Below, one piece after another: positions 33,835 to 45,189 of a stretch of 64,000 nucleotides of DNA; the stretch's first letter is position 1, and each line of letters starts with the position of its first letter. A program made the translations under genes and the position numbers. Origin of the DNA: Lycorma delicatula (Eukaryota > Arthropoda > Insecta > Hemiptera > Fulgoridae); the NCBI RefSeq assembly GCF_047948215.1, contig NC_134463.1, forward strand, positions 57,852,201 through 57,916,200. Reading direction: 5' to 3'. The notes below the pieces were generated by a model. The model was given only the letters and a program-made list of their open reading frames with translations. It was not told the origin of the DNA and did not search any database.

Positions 33835-34670
33835 GAACAAATTTATTTTTTCAAAAACTTATTTGAAATAAATAAATATTATCTATTTTTTCAAATAAAT
33901 TTATTTCTTTGAAAATAAATTTTTTTCAAGGTTAAAATCTCTGTTGTGTAAGCTAATTTCAAGGAATACTTCTCGAGCGTAATATGTTTCGCAGGAATAT
34001 TAAAGAATTAAAATTTAGCACGAAATAATTATTAAAAAGTAAAATGGTTATCGTAAAAATATAATATTATTCAAAATATAATAATTATAATATTCCCACT
34101 TTGAAATTAGAAATATTTCAATTTTTTTGAAATAAGCGTAAAAAATATAAGCAGATAGATAAACACTGAGAATTTATCGAAAATTTACAATACAATAATT
34201 ATCAGTAAACCGATAAACTCAAGTCACCAAAAAATAATAACCTTATGTAATATAATTAATAGATTGCAAAACTATATAAATGAAAATGCTGAAGCAAATA
34301 AAAAATTTTAATTAATAAAATGCAAAGCGAACGGAACGGATTATAATATTAAGATATAAATAAGTAATTTAGATATAAATATAAAATAGTTTTACATTTA
34401 AAAAAGAATAATTTTTATATTGTGTTTAATTATACTGCCACTCGTATAAATACTAAAAAAGAGATTATATAATTATAAGAAAAATCGTAATTTATTTAGA
34501 TAAATAAACTTAAAAAAGGGTAAATATTAAAAATTAAAAAACACGACTCCAAAACACATTACTCTTTAATATAGGATAATTAATAATATACGATAATTAA
34601 AGAGCGTGCGGGGACAATTTTGTAAATATTATTTGTTATAGTTTAATTTTTTTCTAATTTTTTAATTTAT
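33835..34670. other. AT-rich non-coding stretch
   Basis: Low complexity with many taa/aat runs. Nothing recognised. Confidence 0.45.
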
Positions 34671-34675
34671 TTAAA

Positions 34676-34686
34676 TATATATATAA

Positions 34687-34737
<51 letters not shown>
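34676..34737. repeat. (TA)n-(GA)n compound microsatellite
   Basis: tatatataaatatatatata followed by about 20 gagagaga bases with an aaag interruption. Confidence 0.95.
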
Positions 34738-34738
<1 letters not shown>

Positions 34739-34739
34739 C

Positions 34740-35830
34740 CTATGACACTCCCGTTAACGTAACGATTCCAACGTAGGGTCATACATCGGTTCAGCTGTTC
34801 AGCTGCTACAGTGGAACAAACATACATACCCCTAAATACATTACACTCCTCTCTTTGGACAGTCAAGTAAAAAGAAATTAAACTGTAAAACTGCTTTTAA
34901 AACTAACAAAAAAAATTGTATTTATTTATAAAAATAAATTTATAACTAACACAATTATAATAAAGCACGTAGCTATAAAATAGTATACTAAAAAAAAACT
35001 GTAAAAAAAGGTTTATTTAAAAATTACAAATTGAACTTTAAGAATAACTTTCAATAACTTTAACAAGAAATCTAGGTATAATAAAATATATAATTATGCA
35101 GAGTATGTCAGGTACGACTAGAAATACTTTTTAGTCGAGATTTTTCTACTCGAAAAAAATAAAAAACAGCCATAAAAAAATTAATGACTTAAAATTTGAA
35201 CATGATGGATCAGCTAAGGGAAATATGAATTAGTTTAAATTATTCAAAATTAATTATTTATTTTAAAAAAGCGGCCAAAGTATTTCATTTATTTCATGAC
35301 TACTCTGGTCAAGTCATGATTATTAAAATAAGATTTAAGCATTAAAATTCCAAATTTCGAATAAAAAAGATTTGATTTTAGGAGCTTCCTTATTCTGTAG
35401 GGAAAATTTTGAAAAAAATTATTTATGAAGAAGTGATCCCTATTACAAAAAAAAAAATTATAATAAAAAAATAATCGTTTAAAAATATTGAAAAAAAGTA
35501 TATCCTTTATAAAAATAATAAAAAAATTGCTTCTTATTTTGAGTTGAATATATACAAATGAAATTATTTTAATTTTCATAATCCTAAGTAATGAAGAAGA
35601 ATACAACAGAATTGGTTCTGAAGTGTAAGATACGCAAAGAGTTCCATTACTTTTCCTGCGAAGCGTGGAATTTTTGCAACCGAGTTACAGAGGGTCTCGC
35701 CCTTAAAAGATTCGCTTTTAACTGTACAAAATTAAAAATTTATAAACAAAGTGTTAGTACCTAGCTGTTTTGTTTGATGAGAAGTTGCTGTTTAGCAACC
35801 ACATAGGCAAGTAGCGGCAGACGCCATCTC
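34740..35830. other. AT-rich non-coding stretch
   Basis: No gene recognised. GC rises after about 35640, shortly before the retrotransposon fragment. Confidence 0.4.
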
Positions 35831-35834
35831 TGTG

Positions 35835-36561
35835 ATGCACAAGCTTAGGAGGTTTGCTGGGAAGGATTACGGGCTGTCGGAACGGGCTTAACGAACGGGA
35901 TTACGGGCTTAATCGAATGCACTGTGTTTAAAACAACCTGCTACGAGGCTACCACCGTATTGGGAAAGGCTCTCCCAATCGATTTAGTGGTGAAAGTTCG
36001 GGCGGCCATGTGGAAATTGCGAAGAGATAGGCAGGCTGAGCTATTTGGGATAAGGTTTCGAGGCAAGCCTGTACCGGAGCGCAATGCACCGGTGATCGCA
36101 ATGCATCGGTTCTAAATTTCGAACAGCTGCCATCTCCCGCATGCGGAGGAGGATTTACAGCCTCGTGATGGAAGCGTGGCAGCAAGAATGGCACGCCACG
36201 ACTAAGGGTATAGATTTAAGCAGGATTTGGGGGGAGATGGTACGCCTATAGTTCGTTTTTAAGGGTAACGGGAGTCCAAGTGCTGTCCAACCACCCGAAT
36301 TTGAACCAATATTTGTTTCTGTTCCGCCTGGCAGTTGATGAGCTGTGCGTCTGCGGGGAGGTCCATTCAAACATATACATGATTTTCTGCCCTCCCCCCT
36401 CCAACTCTTGGGGGGCCAGAACTCAGGCCACCCTGAAACTTAGAGGTCAAGGGGAAAATTGGCCACTCATAAGCGGCGAGTCAATGTGGTGTGAGCCGCA
36501 TTGTCGGACCGTGTGGGAGTTGTTCCTTCATGCTGTTGTTTTGTTCAACCGGTATCAGTAG
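35835..36561 (+). pseudogene. R1-clade-like ORF2 C-terminal fragment, second copy
   Basis: The + strand reads MHKLRRFAGKDYGLSER (segment after the RT domain). A longer frame then gives LGKALPIDLVVKVRAAMWKL and RRDRQAELFGIRF, matching the post-RT block of R1/LOA-type elements. Next, after a frame change, comes SLVMEAWQQEWHATTKGIDL ('...eWq.eWd.ttkG..t'). A last frame (36280-36561) reads NLNQYLFLFRLAVDELCVCG, where cysteines of the terminal zinc-knuckle remain but the expected histidine is lost. Three frames are needed. The RT catalytic core is missing. This family differs from the copy at 3985-5347. Confidence 0.75.
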
Positions 36562-36995
36562 TTTAAGGGATATGAAACTCCTACCGCTTTCTGTAGGAAG
36601 CGACACTCAAGAAATGGCGGTCAAATATAGCTCCAAGCGCTATAATAATGATGGACAGATTTAGCGACCTAGGCGTGGCAGAAAATTGCTGTCCTCCTTG
36701 ACGGAATAAATTTGAATTTATTGACAAGCGATATATTTTAGTATGTAGACGGGGTGCGTCTACCCATTCTAGTAATATATGACAAGTGAGCGGTGGGACA
36801 CGCAAGCGAGTGGTGTAGGGCACCACGCTTATTCCGCTCACGCAGTCAGGTAAGCTCTAGGAGCTAATTAGGATATTGGTCGCTAAACCGTTTTGAGGCA
36901 CAGTACCCGTTTGTGGCATGGACATTCGGTCTTATGCTTTAGGGCGCCCGAATGGAGTGGTGGTGGGAGAAATGCCAAACAAACCAAAACAGAGT
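36562..36995 (+). mobile_element. Probable 3' untranslated region of the 35.8-kb retrotransposon
   Basis: GC-richer sequence continuing directly from the ORF2 fragment with no frame. It ends where AT content rises again near 37000. No poly(A) tail or target duplication was identified. Confidence 0.45.
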
Positions 36996-36999
36996 GTTA

Positions 37000-38245
37000 T
37001 TGGGATACACAGTTAGTTATGTGTTTACCCACGACGTTGTTTGAATCAAAAACTTACAATTTTTATAAAAACTTACAAGGTTTACAATTTTGATAACCGC
37101 ATCACTGTACTAAGTTTCAAAATTTTGTGACAAACCGTTATCGAGCTATTTAATTAATCGTAAGTATAAATTATTCCATCCGCCTTAACGGATTGATATC
37201 AAATAAAGATCGCAAACATTTTTTAAATATGTGGCCTGTTTAACCGTTAAATTAGGACAATTTTAATGTACATGAAAAAATTAAAAAAAAAAAAAAAGGT
37301 TTTATTTTCACTCTTTTAATTTAGAGTCTGTTACGGTACAACATGCACCAAAAGTGTATAAGCTTTCTGATAGATGAAAAAACGAAAAAACTGTTCTACT
37401 CTTTAAGTTAAATTTTTTACTTCGTCCATGGAATACCAACACATCGCTCTTGTAACCAAAATTAAATGATATCAGTGATCCATATTCAGAAGTTATCGTA
37501 CAAATTTCTAAAAATAGTTTAATTTAGTTAACGAGATATCGACCAAATTGATCATTATTGATAAAACCAAAAGTATTAGGCTTATTATCTTCCACCCATG
37601 AATGAAATTGTCAAAATATGTAACCAGAGTGGTATACTAATATAATGCAATCGTCTATTTAGCACAAGAATGTTGCATTAAATCCAGAAATGGATTTAAA
37701 AAAATTAAAAAAATGTGGTTTTTGCCCCCATCCTTTTATGTTGCCCTTATTAAGGCGGAATACGTTAGCGAAGGTACATTAAATTATTTGGAAAATATAC
37801 TTAGCCTTTGAATAAAAGTTTGAGGTACAGGGCCCATACGGTCCGTCTCTCTTTGCCTCTCTCGATCAGTTAATTGTTAATCAAAATATTTTTTAAGAAT
37901 TTTCCGATTCAAAATTTCATCTGTTCTCTGTTATCTAAAATTTAAATAAATTTTAAGAATCTAATAATTCTTAATTTAAGAATTAATATGAATTTAATAG
38001 AATTTAAGAATTAATATGAGAATTTTAAAGTATTCTCATCATTATTGATTTAATTCAACGATTGTTTAAATTTATTTCGGTTTTTACTTTTTCAACTTTA
38101 TACCTATACTGTAATCTCAAGTGTGCGAATCAGGTCAAATTTTGCATATCCAGGTTTTTTTAATTGTATTTTATAATCGTACCAAAAATATATTAATTTA
38201 TTTAAATTAAATTTTTTTAGTCCATATTTCTTCTGTACGTAAATT
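37000..38245. other. Non-coding stretch
   Basis: Several phrases (gttatcgagctatttaatta, aacgagatatcgaccaaatt) resemble decayed transposon DNA, but no family is recognisable. Confidence 0.4.
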
Positions 38246-38247
38246 CT

Positions 38248-38786
38248 AATTATATAATATAAACTTATTCAGCCATTCCACCAACTACAGAATTAAAAAA
38301 ACACTGTTACCTTACTTTTTTTCATAGCGCTTTCGGACCTAAGCTCATCTTCAGTATTTTTAAAAAAAAATTTTCCTTATTACATTTATATATTAAAATA
38401 TGCGATACGTTGAATTTTTTAAAACAAATATTTATTCAGTCAATAATTTTTTTTGAATTTAAAAGTTACATTATTTAAAATCTTTAATATGCTGTCAATA
38501 CGTTAATACAGCCTATATTGTCTGTATTAACATATTAACAGCATGCTAAAGATTTTAAATAATACAACGTTTTAAATTTAAAAAAAAAAAATTACTTAAA
38601 TATAATTCTAAAAATGTTAACGTATTATTCATTTTAATATATAAATGTAACAAAGAAAAAAATTAAAAAAATACTGAAGATGGGCTTAGGGCCGAAAACG
38701 CTATGAGAAAAAGTAAGGTTGGAGTGTTTTCTTTAATTCTGTACATTGTGAAGTGGCTGAATAAGTTTATATATTATAATTATATT
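38248..38786. mobile_element. Large palindromic foldback element, ~540 bp
   Basis: Left sequence ataaacttattcagcca, accttactttttttcatagc and ctcatcttcagtattttt is answered on the right by tggctgaataagtttat, ctatgagaaaaagtaaggtt and aaaatactgaagatgggc. The inner arms around 38480-38560 (gtcaatacgttaatacag / ctgtattaacatattaacag) are also inverted. Arms of about 250 bp are roughly 85% matched. No ORF. Confidence 0.88.
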
Positions 38787-38789
38787 AAT

Positions 38790-39748
38790 TAATTATGGGA
38801 AAGCTCAAATAAACTATTTTCAGTTCATTTGATGCCATTATTCAGCTTTTTTATTTTTATTTCATATATTTCACACCTCTGTGGTTTAATTAATTAACTT
38901 TATGTATAACTCAAGTTATTTTTTCACATATTTTGTGGTTATAGAAACCACAAAAATGATTTCCTTCCATTTATGGTCGTATAGTAAATTTATCGTATAA
39001 GTTACAGGTATTCATTCACTTTCAACACAATTTTTGTTTATTTGTTTTTAAAAAAATAAAAACATCGTATACAAATAATTAATTAAGGCTCAGTAAAAAT
39101 AAATAAAATAAAAAAAAACATCTTAATTTGTTTTATCTTTATTATTTATAATTATCTTAATTATTTTGTTTCAAATTTATTAATCCAATTAGTTTTATTA
39201 ATAACTCATAACAGTTTAAAATAATTATTAACAATTACATGCAACTCACTTTTAAATTAATGATACTCTTTTTTCCAAACACTTATCGGAGTTAATTATT
39301 AAGATGTTCTTCCGTGAAGTTTTATATATCGCTTTTCTTATGTGTTCAAATTAAAAAGGTTTAGAAACCCTTTTATCATCAAATTATATAAATTGATTAT
39401 ATGTTTTGTTTGCTCACTTCATTTCATTTCTATCAATTTTAATATGTTTGTATCAAAAAAATATATATGTAAAATTTTAATGTAAAGATTAATATCTTTA
39501 TGCGATCTATTTATGAGATGATTTAAAAATATAACTTTTTTTTGTTTCTTTTATCTGTTGGTAAATCTACGTCCTGTCTGTTCGTTGTATTATCTACTAC
39601 ATTCACTTAACTTATATTCTCTCTGTTGGTTTTTTAATATTTATTTTTTAATGCTGTTTTGAAAGAGGCACAGTAATCTTCTTAGCAGAAAACGGTAAAT
39701 TTTTACTGCTGTTGATTGACAAGTATTAGTGTTTAAAATGTATTAAAG
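38790..39748. other. AT-rich non-coding stretch
   Basis: Nothing recognised. Confidence 0.45.
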
Positions 39749-39750
39749 TC

Positions 39751-39980
39751 AAAAAGAAAATGAAAACAAAATATATTTTTTGATTTTCATAAAGTTAATT
39801 TAAAAAATAACTCTTTCGGTACACAGAACATTCTTCAGATGTTACGGACAGAATACTACATGTTACAGTACATCTGAAGATGTATGTGACATCTGAAGAA
39901 GGTACTGTGTACAAAAAAGATGTTATTTTTTAAATTAATTTTGTGAAAATCAAATCATATTTTGTTTTGATTTTCTTTTT
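39751..39980. mobile_element. Palindromic foldback element, ~230 bp
   Basis: Left arm ttaatttaaaaaataactct and acacagaacattcttcagat answers right arm atctgaagaaggtactgtgt and gttattttttaaattaattt. Outer ends gaaaacaaaatat and atattttgttttgattttc also match inversely. The centre carries atctgaagatgt and its complement. No ORF. Confidence 0.85.
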
Positions 39981-39984
39981 GTTA

Positions 39985-40580
39985 TGATGAATTTTCATCA
40001 AGTAAAAAAACTTCATCCGTTAATTACGTATTAGTGTTACCCATATTTTATAGTAAAATGTAATTTTTATTTTTTTCTGTTTTTTTATGTAGTTTGTCGT
40101 CTACGAATGTGAGCGGAAAGTTTAATTTCAATATTTCATATGTATTACTGTTTATTCCTTTTTCTTCTATTATAAAAAATAATACAGTAATTTTGTAACT
40201 GAATACTCAATTTTGTTCCAAAAACTTTATAAAATAATGGTTTATCAGATTTTTACTGAACCTTATAGCTTTATTGAATAGAAATAAATGATTTCATCGT
40301 TGACGGGTAAAGTTTTTCTGACAATGAAGGTAATTAATAGTAACTATTTTTTTAAAATCTACTTAATAATATTTGACTTATTAGCTGTAACTAAATAATT
40401 GTGTATATTAAGATGAAAATTAAGTAGTCAATAAATTTGTAATAGAAAAAGATGAACTTCCCTTTTTGTTAAAAAGGAGTTTTTGTGATTTTAATATTTA
40501 CTTGACTACTATACGGAGAGTTTGTATATGAAAATGTATGTATTAAATAGTACTGAAATTGTTTTTAGGCAGATTACCAT
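39985..40580. other. AT-rich non-coding stretch
   Basis: Nothing recognised. Confidence 0.45.
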
Positions 40581-40585
40581 ATTTA

Positions 40586-40685
40586 GCGGCCTCTGTGGCG
40601 TGAGTGGTAGGTGTCTCGACCTTTAATTCGGAGGTCCCGGGTTCGAATCCTGATCAGGCAAGCCATTTTTACACTCTAAAAAAAG
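40586..40685 (+). mobile_element. SINE2 head, well preserved
   Basis: gcggcctctgtggcgtgagt, then ggtaggtgtctcgac, a perfect B box (gggttcgaatcc at about 40640) and a caggcaagccatttttacac end with an A run. The shared 3' tail is absent. As a whole tRNA it fails: the anticodon stem does not pair well, and the acceptor ends do not match. Confidence 0.85.
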
Positions 40686-40689
40686 AAGA

Positions 40690-41970
40690 TTTAAGAGAAA
40701 ATTTATGCGTTGTAATAAGAACTAAAATGTTGCTTTAATACGATATGCCTTTGACTATTCTTGTAAAATAAGAGTTGATAAACGCTTTAAAAAAAAGTGA
40801 TATTTTTTCAAATAGTTGTATGAAAGTGTTCTTTAGGCATTAAATAATATGGATTATAAAATAATGTAGAATTCTGCTTAATTCTATCCAAAAATTATAA
40901 GAAATATTATATTCATTTTACTTTTTATTGAAATTTTACAAACGTTTTAGATTTTATACCCTTTCATTTTTCCACTTGAAATTCTTCTTATTGGATTTTA
41001 TTCTGAGAGAATAAATCATACACAGACAATGTTTTACTACATGAGGAAGACGAATCTTTATTTGAAATTAAAAAAAAAAGTTAAAAAAATGCTTTTTCTA
41101 CAATTATTGGAAATTATATTTGTTTTGGTTTGTTCTTTTAATTTTTGTTGATACATTTTTAGCGATTAAATTTTTAGAATATTTTTTTTTCAAACCGAAT
41201 CATGACCTTCCTAATTAATAAATCTTTTGTATAAACAGAGTATTTATTAACTTTCACAGAAATGCTAATGATTTGCAATATTACAAGTGACACTTTCTTT
41301 TTGTTCACCCCAGACTATATGAAGAGCATTTATCAAAGGAAGCGACCGTAACTTATGTCTTTTGTACTTTAGGTGCTATAAATACATTAAATTGTTTTAA
41401 ATATTTGTAACATAATTTTCGTCCTTTCCTGAAAGAAAGAGCATCATCATTAATCCGTACGATGTTAATGCACAACAGACTTAAGTGCTGTGCAGTAATT
41501 ATTGAAAAATTTTGTTAGGGTTGATTGTCGCCTTAACCGTTTATTATGAGTAATAAACAAAACGTTTATTTACTCATTCAAATATGTGGAAATGTGATTA
41601 AATACTCATTAACATACGGCTCTATTAAATTTATAAAATTGAAAAGTTGGTGACAGGATCAACTCGATCATCTTCATTTAATGGGCACAATATCTTAATT
41701 TAATATTGACGCATAAGTAATCCTTCAAAAACTGGTGTTCGATAGGCCAAAAGAAATTTCATTACAAAGAGCATACCGTTTGGGATTTTATAGCACAACA
41801 CCTCTTACGACGCCTATGTTGTTACGGTATACGTATATTTGTTTACTAAGAGGCTTCAACGCTGAACCAATTTCTTTATAAATTTTATGGTCTGACGGCA
41901 CCTCATAATTCTGATGTATCTTAAAATTTGATCGATAAAACCGTTGTGCAGTTGACAAAGTATTGAAACG
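40690..41970. other. AT-rich non-coding stretch
   Basis: No confident gene. A - strand open frame at 41788-41991 (67 codons) is less AT-biased than most but matches no family I know. Confidence 0.4.
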
Positions 41971-41972
41971 AT

Positions 41973-43079
41973 TGCCCGGCAAGTGTTTCATCGTGTCTTA
42001 TGCCGAGGACGGGCTCTTGCTGGTGAAAGGAAGCTCGCGGAGGAAGGTTGAGTTCCGAGCCACCCAGGCATGCAGGATACTTGAGTTTTTGGGGTTATCA
42101 GCATTGTTATGCTAATGACCCCGACCCGGATAACGTTCAGCCAGGAGAAGACCACGATGATGCTTTCTTAAAAGCTGTTTGGCAGTGAGGCATCAGGTTC
42201 GTGTTTCGATTTCGATGTCAGGCTTTTGTATTAAATATATATTATATATGTTCAAGTTTAAAATTACCTCGGGGTGTTTCTTGACGAGAAATTGCAGTTC
42301 AAGAAGTACCTTAATTACGTCGTGGGGAAGGCCTGTCGTGCCTTGTATTCTATTAGTGGTCAGTCCTGATTGGGGTCTTAATTTTAAGGCTATGAGTATC
42401 CTGTACAGGGATATCCTGTATAAGGGCAGGTGCGAGGGAATTATGCTATAATTCCCTCTCAGCGAATACCACATGTGATATTCCCATCGGTGTACTACTA
42501 AGAAATGAACTCCTTCACCGTACCGTACTACTTCACGGGAGGCAATCTTCGTATTGCAGGCGTGAAACCGAAAGATTTAATTGCGTCAGAAAAGCAGCAG
42601 CGTTATGTAGCTAAGCAGTCAGGTGAATTGACGTCAGAAAAAATTCCCGAGATAGAACGGTGATGCTTTGTGGCAGGCCAGATAAGATGAGGCAGAGAGT
42701 GGGCGTTACACGCATGGTCTCTTCTCAGACGTTGCTGGTTTGCGGGGCGCCCCTTGGGTTCACTCTAATAGGTATGTGACGCAATTTCTTTCTGGTCGTA
42801 GCGCCTTCCGAGACAGACTCCAGCGATTTGGTCTGGTGGATTCAAGCCAAAAATTGGATACTGGACACATGTCCAGATTGTGGACAACTAGATGACGCAC
42901 ACCATGTAATTTACGGATGCGCAAAATACGAAATTTTGCGCACGGAGACTATTTGTCGGCTTGATATTATCGGGTCGACATTACATCTCCGTGAGAATTG
43001 GAAAAACCGGGATGAATGGGTAATCGCTGAAAATTTCATTGGATACCTGGCAAGAAAACGGATTGCCGAGGGAATTTAG
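41973..43079 (+). pseudogene. R1-clade-like ORF2, RT catalytic core to C-terminus
   Basis: The fragment starts at the RT active site: VSYAEDGLLLVKGSSRRKVE, with YAED in place of YADD, so a catalytic aspartate is lost. It continues with QACRILEF. Shifted frames then follow: LGVFLDEKLQF-like readings near 42270, the region around GLNFKAMSILYRDILYKGR (42370-42430), LAGVKPIDL-like remains near 42560, and QRYVAKQSGELTSEKIPEIE. Near the end is SGRSAFRDRLQRFGLVDSS, then the zinc-knuckle CPDCGQLDDAHHVIYGC, with all C/H positions present, and a tail ending at the stop at 43077. Several frameshifts and one stop before 43 kb. Its best-preserved part is the C-terminal 80 residues. Confidence 0.85.
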
Positions 43080-43344
43080 GGTCCACCTGATGTTTCCTGT
43101 ATCTTGTATCATGAGGTTTGATGTATTTACTTTTATTTTTAAGTTCATTTTTATTTTTTGTTTTGTGTAATGTTTTGTTTGCATGTTGAACTAAACTTCT
43201 AACGTATCGGGTAGATAGTTGCGTTTTTAATTTCAGTTCCTTCATGTCACTCAGTCTTATTGAAGACTCGACGTAGATGTGTTTTGTTTTAAAGAGTTCA
43301 TTTCTTAGTAGTACACCGATGGGAATATCACATGTGGTATTCGC
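42462..43344. repeat. 51-bp perfect inverted repeat pair
   Basis: Arms 42462-42512 and 43294-43344, beginning gcgaataccacatgtgatat, separated by 781 bases. Their perfection contrasts with the decayed reading frame around the first arm. Confidence 0.9.
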
Positions 43345-43560
43345 GTCGGTGGCATCCTGACTGAGGGAAGAACAAGGCTGAGAGATTCCTTTTGTACTTC
43401 TCAGGGTTATGAAAATGACCTTCGGTAAAGCCCATAAGGGATAGGTACGGCGGGGGGTGGCGTGGCGACCGAAACTGCCACATGGGTGTCTTCCCATACT
43501 TGGTCCAGATGATCGATCGTAAACGCATGTTCACCCGTCCAACACTCCAATATAATTAAA
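43080..43560 (+). mobile_element. Probable 3' UTR of the 42-kb retrotransposon, with inverted copy of an ORF segment
   Basis: Sequence downstream of the ORF2 stop. It contains, at 43294-43344, the exact reverse complement of 42462-42512 in the ORF region (51 bp, no mismatch). The part after 43345 is GC-rich and has no recognised family, so it may instead be a separate element or an inverted second copy. Confidence 0.5.
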
Positions 43561-44059
43561 TGCTGTAGAAATAATACCAATTGTTAACAAACGTTACTGA
43601 AAATACTCTAATGTACAGGAAAAAACAATTCTTACGAATGGCTCGTCATCAGTGGCTCATTATTCAAATAAATGTATAGAATGATATTAAAATATGAAAA
43701 CGGCTTTGTTTTTCAAGTCTGTGGGATATTAGGAGGTAGCAACTAGGAGTTGTAAGTGTGAATATACATAATTACAAAATTATTATTTTATGATGAGCTT
43801 TGTAATTTTTGTCCGTTTTCTTGGATTCGTCCCATTGAATTAAACTTTTTTTTTTTTTAAATAGAAACATGGACATGTGACACATGATTTTAATGTATAG
43901 TTTTACAAGAAATACAATGACATAAAATGCCAGTGTTTTCCATTTAAAAGCAATCGAAGTTGGAAAAACGGAGAAATCTCAGTAGTAATAAAACGAGGTA
44001 AAACGCTTAGTACAAATTTTTCATAACTGGATAAATTTCATAACAAGTAGTCATAACTG

Positions 44060-45185
44060 GATATGCTAATTTCTTTGCCGATAAAATTTTTCTCTTCAAA
44101 GGATAACAATAGCACAGCGGCTACCAGAAGCACACGCAGATAAACTGTCAATGTTTCAAAAATATGTAATAAATTTACGAAAAGGAACAATTATTCCCAA
44201 CGAGTATATCAAATAAGGAACGTGTTCCGGGCACCGGAGACTTCCGAGATCCTGATAACAATTAATAGTTTAGGTACAAAGAATTCCTAGACCTTTTGAA
44301 TTCCCGGTTACGACAAAAAATGTCATTCGGTGATGCTGACATTACTTTCGGACGTGGTAAATCTTTAAAAGAAAACATTTCTAAAAGCTGAGAAATTACC
44401 AAATATGTTATCGTACAGCCACAAGATAAAGGATGAATGAGTAATGAATTAGTACTGGACCGGATTTAATGAGTCTGAAAGCGTCGACCAGGCTCTTTAA
44501 TACGAAAATCTTTCATAATTGTTACGGACAGTCTTAGGGGTCAAACGATCGGTAATGTAAAGAAAATAATGATTACCTAACGGTAATCAGTATTTGCTTA
44601 GATTACCCGAGTAGGAACGGAATGGGTAGCTCCTTAATAGAATGGCATATCGGCTCTCCGGAAAAGGAAGGTCGGTGTGTCCTAGAGATGTTGGTGAGAT
44701 CCCGGTGGGAAACCACCAAAAGGGAGCTAGCAAGGGTGGACAGAGACTGCTGCCACGACACTCCGAGGTAACTTGTGTTATGCTTAACGGCGAGGACCGG
44801 TTGCTGTGGGGGTGTTTAAAGGAAAAAAAATACTGATTACCAGAAAGTGTGATCAGGTTATTATTCCTGATGGAATGAAATCTATTTTTCAATTTTTAGT
44901 TAACTGCTTAAACCGACCGTTTAAAAATATACCCCGGACTGAATTCGAAAACTGAATCCCAACACCTCACATAAGAATATATTATTTGGTAAAATTACCG
45001 TCTTTGATATCGATTTGTATGCGGATTTGGTCAGAAATAACCGATGATTTGATTAAAAAATTGTTCAAGAAATGATGTATTTTGAAACGATCTCGATGGA
45101 AAGACGATTATTTGTGGTTAAGTGATTACAAAGATTTTTGCAATTCGACGGATGATCGAAACTGGAGCACTAATGAGAGTAATTA
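44060..45185 (+). pseudogene. Pogo/Tigger-like transposase
   Basis: In intact form this is a DDE transposase with an N-terminal CENP-B-type DNA-binding region, moving pogo/Tigger elements. The start shows FSLQRITIAQRLPEAHADKL then FQKYVINLRKG, the conserved linker after the DNA-binding domain. Next, in other frames, come NSLGTKNS, GYDKKCHSVMLTLL and the 'ifKrKt..k' block. Around 44400-44500 is VIVQPQDKG, a stop in place of W, then MSNELVLDRI and KRRPGSLIRKS. VTDSLRGQ at about 44523 keeps the aspartate of the 'LDSFrGH' motif. After a 256-bp insertion, DQVIIPDGMKSIFQF and NRPFKN continue, ending in DDYLWLSD near 45140. Many stops and frameshifts. No terminal inverted repeats found. Confidence 0.85.
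44578..44833 (+). mobile_element. 256-bp insertion inside the pogo-like transposase
   Basis: Bounded by the direct repeat tgattacc (44570-44577 and 44834-44841), read as an 8-bp target-site duplication. Removing the insert and one copy of the repeat brings the transposase frame on both sides back into register. The insert is GC-rich, ends in an A-rich run (ggaaaaaaaatac), and contains a 65-codon open frame of no recognised family. Alternatively it could be bounded by the 14-bp inverted repeats ggtaatcagtattt (44582) and aaatactgattacc (44828). Class unknown. Confidence 0.75.
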
Positions 45186-45189
45186 AATA

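Noticed and set aside
40586..40660. Possible tRNA gene
   Set aside because: The A and B boxes look tRNA-like, but stems do not pair as a cloverleaf, and the same head occurs in many dispersed, diverged copies with A-rich ends: it is SINE2.
41788..41991. 67-codon - strand frame with better composition
   Set aside because: No family recognised and no flanking continuation or splice sites in the same frame. Left as unexplained.
43036..43497. 153-codon - strand open frame
   Set aside because: It is antisense across the end of the 42-kb retrotransposon and its 3' region. Its only familiar stretch comes from the 51-bp inverted duplication.
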